This document shows positions 6,168 through 9,954 of a DNA stretch of 9,954 bases, in pieces. The DNA comes from Actinomycetota bacterium. GTDB taxonomy: Bacteria > Actinomycetota > Acidimicrobiia > Acidimicrobiales > Ilumatobacteraceae. The stretch covers positions 1 through 9,954 of the forward strand of contig SXYT01000010.1 in NCBI GenBank assembly GCA_005788205.1, written 5' to 3'. Both the position numbers and the translations under genes were made by a program. The notes below the pieces were generated by a model, which did no database searches, had not been told where the DNA came from, and saw only the letters and a list, made by a program, of their open reading frames with translations. How positions within the stretch are numbered: position 1 is the stretch's first letter; each line of letters starts with the position of its first letter.

Positions 6168-7022
6168 ATGGCAGCAAGCATCAAGAAGGTTGGAATCTGC
6201 GGGTCGGGCATCATGGGCTCGGGTCTCGCCGAGGTGGCGGCGAAGGCCGGCTACGACGTGGTCGTGCGCTCGCGCAGCAAGGCCACCGCGGACGCGATGA
6301 TCACGTCCATCGAGAAGGGCCTCGACAAGCAGGTCTCCCGCGAGAAGATCACCGCGGACGACAAGGCCGCGATCCTCGGGCGTCTCTCGGCCACCGCGAA
6401 GATCGCCGACCTCGCCGACTGCGGCCTCGTGATCGAGTCGGTCGTTGAGGACCTGGCCGTCAAGACGGCGCTGTTCGCCGAGCTCGACAAGGCCGTGAAG
6501 CCCGGCGCCATCCTCGCCACCAACACGAGCACGCTCCCCGTGGTGGAGATGGCAATGGCCACGGGCCGGCCGGACCGCGTGTGCGGCATCCACTTCTTCA
6601 ACCCCGCCACGGCAATGCCGCTCGTCGAGGTGGTCACCCCGATCACCGCGAGTGACGACACGATCGCCGAGGCGAACGCCTTCGTCGCCCAGTGCGGCAA
6701 GAGCGGCGTGCAGGTCAAGGACCGTGCGGGGTTCATCGTGAACGCACTCCTGTTCCCGTACCTCAACAACGCCGTGCGCATCTGGGAGACCGGTACCGCC
6801 TCCATGGAGGACATCGACACCGCCATGAAGGGCGGCTGCAACTTCCCCATGGGCCCGTTCGCCCTCCTTGACCTCGTCGGTCTCGACACCTCGCTCTCGA
6901 TCCTCGAGGCTCTCCACGCCGAGTTCGCGGACCCGAACTACGCAGCGGTCCCCACGCTGCGCAGGCTCGTGGCGGCAGGGAAGCTCGGCCGCAAGTCCGG
7001 TGAGGGCTTCTACAAGTACTAG
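6168..7022 (+). CDS. 3-hydroxyacyl-CoA (3-hydroxybutyryl-CoA) dehydrogenase, FadB2-like
   Basis: The 284-residue cytosolic enzyme should interconvert (S)-3-hydroxyacyl-CoA and 3-oxoacyl-CoA, most likely at the C4 level. The nucleotide motif GSGIMG is at 12-17. NTST (119-122) and HFFNPA follow, with catalytic H142 and partner E154 at the usual 12-residue spacing. The C-terminal helical domain begins at DRAGFIVNALLFPYLNN and ends GRKSGEGFYKY, close to the mycobacterial FadB2 pattern. The length is exactly that of single-domain members. The end of the second strand reads VVVRSRS (31-37), where NAD-dependent relatives usually carry an acidic residue; serine and arginine here suggest NADPH preference. 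It sits 21 bases before aat and one gene from the mutase. A role in making crotonyl-CoA for the ethylmalonyl-CoA route is plausible, as is a role in beta-oxidation or polyhydroxybutyrate metabolism. Confidence 0.94.
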   Translation: MAASIKKVGICGSGIMGSGLAEVAAKAGYDVVVRSRSKATADAMITSIEKGLDKQVSREKITADDKAAILGRLSATAKIADLADCGLVIESVVEDLAVKTALFAELDKAVKPGAILATNTSTLPVVEMAMATGRPDRVCGIHFFNPATAMPLVEVVTPITASDDTIAEANAFVAQCGKSGVQVKDRAGFIVNALLFPYLNNAVRIWETGTASMEDIDTAMKGGCNFPMGPFALLDLVGLDTSLSILEALHAEFADPNYAAVPTLRRLVAAGKLGRKSGEGFYKY

Positions 7023-7043
7023 GAGCGGGCGGGGGCTCCGCTC
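7023..7043 (+). promoter_or_regulatory. Hairpin abutting the aat start codon
   Basis: GAGCGG (7023-7028) pairs perfectly with CCGCTC (7038-7043), which ends directly at the GTG start of aat. The nine-base loop holds GGGGG (7031-7035), the only Shine-Dalgarno-like bases available. A second, exclusive pairing of GGAGC (7022-7026) with GCTCC (7035-7039) is possible. The structure fills the whole gap after the preceding stop codon and could limit or couple translation. No T-tract follows, so it is not a normal terminator. Confidence 0.4.
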
Positions 7044-7685
7044 GTGACACGGTTCGACTCGTGCGACTGGGGGTTCCCCACGTCGGACGCATGGCCCGAG
7101 GATGACGTGGTTGCAGCGGGTGCCGATCTCGAGCCCGCCACTCTTCTCTACGCGTACTCGCACGGGATGTTCCCGATGCACATCGACAGGCTGCGCAGGC
7201 GCCTCGGATGGTGGTCGCCGCTCAGGCGCGGGGTGGTCCCGCTCGACGGTCTCCGCGTGTCGCGTTCGATGCGGCGAAGCGAGAGGCGCTTCACCGTCAC
7301 GTTCGACACCTGCTTCGAGGACGTGATGACGCAGTGCTCCGACCTCCGTGCCGACGGGAACTGGATCACGCAGGAGTTCGTCCGGTCTTACGCGCGGCTG
7401 CACCGCATGGGGCATGCCTCGAGCGTCGAGGTGTGGAACCGGAGCGGTGAGCTGGTCGGCGGCCTCTACGGGGTGAGGATCGACCGGTTCTTCGCCGGGG
7501 AATCGATGTTCCACCGCGAGACCGACGCCTCCAAGGTCGCGCTCATGCACCTGGTGGCGCGGCTGAGCGCCGAGGGGGCGCAACTGCTGGACACCCAATG
7601 GTGCACCGAGCACCTCGCCTCCCTCGGGTGCGTCGAAGTCCCCCGGCCCGAGTACCTCACCCTGCTCGGGTCAGCACTGGACTGA
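7044..7685 (+). CDS. aat: Leucyl/phenylalanyl-tRNA-protein transferase
   Basis: The 213-residue enzyme moves Leu or Phe from aminoacyl-tRNA to the N-terminus of proteins that begin with Arg or Lys, marking them for ClpS-ClpAP degradation. Family motifs occur in order: the N-terminal LEPATLLYAYSHGMFPM, WWSP (56-59), RG at 62-63, SRSMRR (73-78), NWIT (106-109), SVEVW (127-131), GGLYGV (139-144), FAGESMF (150-156), ASK (162-164), DTQ (183-185, matching the catalytic Asp/Gln of the E. coli enzyme) and HLASLG (190-195). It is slightly shorter than the usual length of about 230, mainly at the ends. The start is GTG, 21 bases after the dehydrogenase stop, so the two are probably cotranscribed; I see no functional link between them. 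Confidence 0.95.
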   Translation: MTRFDSCDWGFPTSDAWPEDDVVAAGADLEPATLLYAYSHGMFPMHIDRLRRRLGWWSPLRRGVVPLDGLRVSRSMRRSERRFTVTFDTCFEDVMTQCSDLRADGNWITQEFVRSYARLHRMGHASSVEVWNRSGELVGGLYGVRIDRFFAGESMFHRETDASKVALMHLVARLSAEGAQLLDTQWCTEHLASLGCVEVPRPEYLTLLGSALD

Positions 7686-7701
7686 ATCCGCAGGGCCACC
7701 G

Positions 7702-7720
7702 TGGGGAACGGCCGCCCCCA
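7702..7720 (+). terminator. Possible weak terminator hairpin after aat
   Basis: TGGGG (7702-7706) pairs with CCCCA (7716-7720) around a nine-base loop that contains the palindrome CGGCCG. It lies between the aat stop and the putative promoter of the mutase gene. Only two T residues follow, so it would be a weak intrinsic terminator at best. Confidence 0.3.
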
Positions 7721-7730
7721 TTGACATACT
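7721..7730 (+). promoter_or_regulatory. Putative promoter of the mutase gene (CATACT as -10)
   Basis: CATACT (7725-7730) matches the -10 consensus at four of six bases and ends six bases before the GTG at 7737. This is the same spacing as before the 6168 gene and fits a leaderless mRNA. It is a looser match than the TAGCCT elements. The overlapping TTGACA (7721-7726) looks like a perfect -35, but it lies only 11 bases before the start codon. Used that way, it would place the -10 and transcription start inside the coding region. Confidence 0.4.
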
Positions 7731-7736
7731 GGCTCT

Positions 7737-9698
7737 GTGAGCGAGCAGAGCACCCCCCGTCGCGACGAACCGTGGATGATGCGCACCTACTCGGGGCACT
7801 CCTCGGCCAGGGCCTCCAACCAGCTGTACCGCACGAACCTCGCGAAGGGCCAGACCGGGCTCAGCATCGCGTTCGACCTGCCCACCCAGACCGGCTACGA
7901 CCCCGACCACATCCTCGCCCACGGCGAGGTCGGCAAGGTCGGCGTTCCCGTCTCGCACCTCGGCCACATGCGCACCCTCCTCGACTCCATCCCGCCGGGG
8001 AAGATGAACACGTCCATGACGATCAACGCGACGGCCGCGTGGATGCTGGCGCTGTACGTCGCGAACGCCCGCGAGCAGGGCGTGGACTCGCGCGAGCTGC
8101 GCGGCACCACCCAGAACGACATCGTGAAGGAGTACCTCTCCCGCGGCACGTACATCTTCCCCCCGGCCCCGTCGAAGCGGTTGATCGTGGACATGGTCGC
8201 CTGGTGCGCACAGAACGCACCGAAGTGGAACCCCATGAACGTGTGCTCGTACCACCTGCAGGAGGCCGGCGCCACGCCCGTGCAGGAGATCGCCTTCTCC
8301 CTCGCCACCGCGATCGACGTCCTCGACGCCGTGCGCGACAGCGGCCAGGTGAGCGCGGACCAGTTTGACCAGGTGTTCGGCTCCATCTCCTTCTTCGTGA
8401 ACGCCGGCATCCGCTTCATCGAGGAGGTGTGCAAGATGCGCGCCTTCACCGACCTGTGGGAGCGCATCGCCGTGGAGCGTTACGACGTCAAGGACCCGAA
8501 GGCCCGGCGGTTCCGCTACGGCGTGCAGGTGAACTCCCTCGGTCTCACCGAGGCGCAGCCCGAGAACAACGTGCAGCGCATCGTGCTCGAGATGCTCGCC
8601 GTCACGCTCTCGAAGCGCGCCCGTGCGCGCAGCGTGCAGTTGCCCGCATGGAACGAGGCGCTCGGTCTGCCCCGCCCGTGGGACCAGCAGGGGTCGCTGC
8701 GCATGCAGCAGGTGCTCGCGTTCGAGACCGACCTGCTGGAGCACGGGGACATCTTCGACGGGTCGACGGTGATAGAGGCGAAGACCGCCGAGTTGCGCGA
8801 TGCGGCCTGGGCGGAACTGCAGGACGTGATCGCCCTCGGCGGTGCGTTCAACGCGGTCGATGACCTCAAGGGCCGGCTCGTCCGTTCCATGGCCGAGCGC
8901 ACGCGTCGCATCGAGACCGGAGAGCAGACGGTCGTCGGCGTCAACTCATACACCGAGGCCGAGGAGTCGCCGCTCGGTGGCGAGGACAACATCCTCATCG
9001 TCGACCCGGCAGTCGAGAAAGAGACCATCGCGGACGTCACCGCGTGGCGGTCCGCCCGTGATGGCGCCGCAGTGGAGGCCGCCCTGGGTGAGCTGCGCCG
9101 GGCCGCCGAGGACGGCTCCAACATCATGGAGCCCTCCATCGCGCTCGCCCAGGCGGGCGGCACGACCGGCGAGTGGGCCGGCGTGCTCCGCGAGATCTTC
9201 GGCGAGTTCCGCGCACCCACAGGTGTCAATGCGGCCGTCGGCCGGCGGACGAACGAGCTCGCGGGTGTCGCCGACTTCGTGAAATCCATGGCAGGCGGGC
9301 CTCCCCGGTTCCTCGTGGCCAAGCCCGGCCTTGACGGCCACAGCAACGGTGCCGAGCAGATCGCCGTCGCCGCGCGCGACGCCGGGATGGAGGTCGTCTA
9401 CAGCGGCATCCGCCTGACTCCCGAGCAGATCGTGGCGAGCGCACGGGACGAGGATCCGGACGTGGTCGGGCTGTCGATTCTCTCCGGTTCCCACATGGAG
9501 CTCGTGCCCGAGGTCGTCGACCTTCTGCGCGCCGAGGGCGTCGATGCCCCGGTCATCGTGGGCGGGATCATCCCCGAGGAGGACCGCGACCGCCTGCGCG
9601 CCCGCGGGGTCTCGGCGGTCTACACCCCGAAGGACTTCGACATCGCCCGCATCATGCGCGAGGTCGCCGAACTCGCCGCAGCCCACCGCAGGTCCTGA
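7737..9698 (+). CDS. Adenosylcobalamin-dependent ethylmalonyl-CoA mutase (MeaA type)
   Basis: The 653-residue cytosolic enzyme carries both the acyl-CoA barrel and the B12 domain of the methylmalonyl-CoA mutase superfamily. The barrel (about 10-490) starts WMMRTYSGHSSARASNQLYR, followed by LAKGQTGLSIAFDLPTQTGYD, NTSMTINATA (91-100), KWNPMNVCSYHLQEAGATP and NSLGLTEAQPENNVQRI. These are the forms found in ethylmalonyl-CoA mutase (MeaA); true methylmalonyl-CoA mutases read AFDLPTHRGYDSD and have RQYAGFST. The C-terminal B12 domain (about 522-645) has the cobalt-ligating motif DGHSNG (D533, H535, G538), LSILSGSH (579-586) and VGGIIP (608-613). The expected reaction is ethylmalonyl-CoA to methylsuccinyl-CoA in the ethylmalonyl-CoA pathway. 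Length is normal. The start is GTG. A methylmalonyl- or other acyl-CoA mutase activity is the main alternative. Confidence 0.92.
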   Translation: MSEQSTPRRDEPWMMRTYSGHSSARASNQLYRTNLAKGQTGLSIAFDLPTQTGYDPDHILAHGEVGKVGVPVSHLGHMRTLLDSIPPGKMNTSMTINATAAWMLALYVANAREQGVDSRELRGTTQNDIVKEYLSRGTYIFPPAPSKRLIVDMVAWCAQNAPKWNPMNVCSYHLQEAGATPVQEIAFSLATAIDVLDAVRDSGQVSADQFDQVFGSISFFVNAGIRFIEEVCKMRAFTDLWERIAVERYDVKDPKARRFRYGVQVNSLGLTEAQPENNVQRIVLEMLAVTLSKRARARSVQLPAWNEALGLPRPWDQQGSLRMQQVLAFETDLLEHGDIFDGSTVIEAKTAELRDAAWAELQDVIALGGAFNAVDDLKGRLVRSMAERTRRIETGEQTVVGVNSYTEAEESPLGGEDNILIVDPAVEKETIADVTAWRSARDGAAVEAALGELRRAAEDGSNIMEPSIALAQAGGTTGEWAGVLREIFGEFRAPTGVNAAVGRRTNELAGVADFVKSMAGGPPRFLVAKPGLDGHSNGAEQIAVAARDAGMEVVYSGIRLTPEQIVASARDEDPDVVGLSILSGSHMELVPEVVDLLRAEGVDAPVIVGGIIPEEDRDRLRARGVSAVYTPKDFDIARIMREVAELAAAHRRS

Positions 9699-9700
9699 CG

Positions 9701-9716
9701 GCGGGAACATCCCCGC
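9701..9716 (+). terminator. Small GC hairpin between the mutase and peroxidase genes
   Basis: GCGGG (9701-9705) pairs with CCCGC (9712-9716) around AACATC, starting two bases after the mutase stop codon. There is no T-tract, so it may only slow transcription or protect the mRNA 3' end. The downstream gene has its own GGAGG ribosome-binding site and may be cotranscribed. Confidence 0.25.
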
Positions 9717-9738
9717 TCCCCCGGAGGTTGCACACGGC

Positions 9739-9954
9739 ATGAGCATTTACGCAACTCCCATCGCCCGTCTCGACGGCCAGCCGAACGCCCTCTCTGCCGT
9801 CGACGGCAAGGTGACCCTCGTCGTGAACGTCGCCAGCAAGTGCGGCCTCACCCCGCAGTACGAGGGTCTCGAGGCTCTCCAGAAGCAGTACTCCGACCGC
9901 GGCTTCAGTGTGCTCGGCGTGCCGTGCAACCAGTTCAAGGGGCAGGAGCCGGGC
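9739..9954 (+). CDS. Glutathione-peroxidase-like thiol peroxidase (3' end outside window)
   Basis: The first 72 residues are present; members usually have about 160. The glutathione peroxidase signature is clear: VNVASKCGLTPQYEGL places the peroxidatic cysteine at C35, a Cys where animal enzymes have selenocysteine. GFSVLGVPCNQF (about 55-66) is the second conserved block, with the start of the GQEPG segment at the cut. Such bacterial enzymes reduce hydrogen peroxide or lipid hydroperoxides, generally with thioredoxin as donor; actinobacteria mostly lack glutathione, which supports that view. The ATG at 9739 follows GGAGG (9723-9727) by 11 bases, slightly long. No secretion signal is seen, so it is cytosolic. 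It lies 40 bases after the mutase gene on the same strand. Confidence 0.93.
   Translation, partial: MSIYATPIARLDGQPNALSAVDGKVTLVVNVASKCGLTPQYEGLEALQKQYSDRGFSVLGVPCNQFKGQEPG

Noticed and set aside
6093..7613. Long minus-strand open frame (about 506 codons) opposite the dehydrogenase and aat genes
   Set aside because: It spans two well-supported plus-strand genes, shows no family motif, is rich in His/Arg/Gly/Val, and is the usual antisense artefact of GC-rich third positions.
7721..7726. TTGACA as a classical -35 box of the mutase gene
   Set aside because: A -10 at standard spacing would fall inside the coding sequence; the overlapping CATACT used as a -10 fits better.
7671..8744. Long minus-strand open frame opposite the mutase
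   Set aside because: It is antisense to a highly conserved enzyme and has no recognisable domain.
1..9954. CRISPR array, insertion sequence, toxin-antitoxin, defence or phage system
   Set aside because: No regularly spaced repeats, terminal inverted repeats, transposase, nuclease or phage motifs were seen; every open stretch is explained by metabolic or housekeeping genes.

Overview
This window looks like ordinary chromosome from a GC-rich actinobacterium. The evidence is strong G/C bias at third codon positions, several GTG starts, an ask/asd pair, a MeaA-type ethylmalonyl-CoA mutase, a FadB2-like dehydrogenase and a class I Baeyer-Villiger monooxygenase (BVMO). An acidimicrobial or other non-model actinobacterial lineage is a guess; nothing here fixes it. 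No mobile element, CRISPR array, phage gene or recognisable defence system is visible.

Layout, left to right. The 3' end of a tRNA, best read as tRNA-Pro, opens the window (1-33). A BVMO follows on the plus strand (168-1982). It converges, across a short palindrome-rich gap, on a minus-strand block that reads, in transcription order, aspartate kinase (5205-3943), a class I SAM methyltransferase (3920-3072) and aspartate-semialdehyde dehydrogenase (3060-2041). The kinase gene carries an internal start with a very strong Shine-Dalgarno sequence, so it probably makes alpha and beta subunits. An 82-bp divergent gap separates it from a plus-strand membrane-anchored cyclophilin (5288-6106). Four more plus-strand genes follow: a 3-hydroxyacyl-CoA dehydrogenase (6168-7022), leucyl/phenylalanyl-tRNA-protein transferase (7044-7685), a B12-dependent acyl-CoA mutase best read as ethylmalonyl-CoA mutase (7737-9698), and a glutathione-peroxidase-like gene cut by the window end (9739-9954).

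How the genes work together. Kinase and semialdehyde dehydrogenase catalyse the first two steps from aspartate toward lysine, threonine, methionine and diaminopimelate. The hydroxyacyl-CoA dehydrogenase and the mutase fit acetyl-CoA assimilation through crotonyl-CoA and ethylmalonyl-CoA, although crotonyl-CoA carboxylase/reductase is not in the window. The other genes are housekeeping (prolyl isomerisation, N-end-rule tagging, peroxide reduction) or accessory oxidation (the BVMO).

The most interesting pattern is regulatory. A short -10-like motif (GTTAGCCT, GTTACCCT or GGTAGCCT, and a looser CATACT) lies 6-9 nt before five start codons that lack a good Shine-Dalgarno sequence. This suggests leaderless or nearly leaderless transcripts. 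I found no convincing wholly new multi-gene system; the least expected arrangement is the methyltransferase gene between the aspartate-pathway genes.
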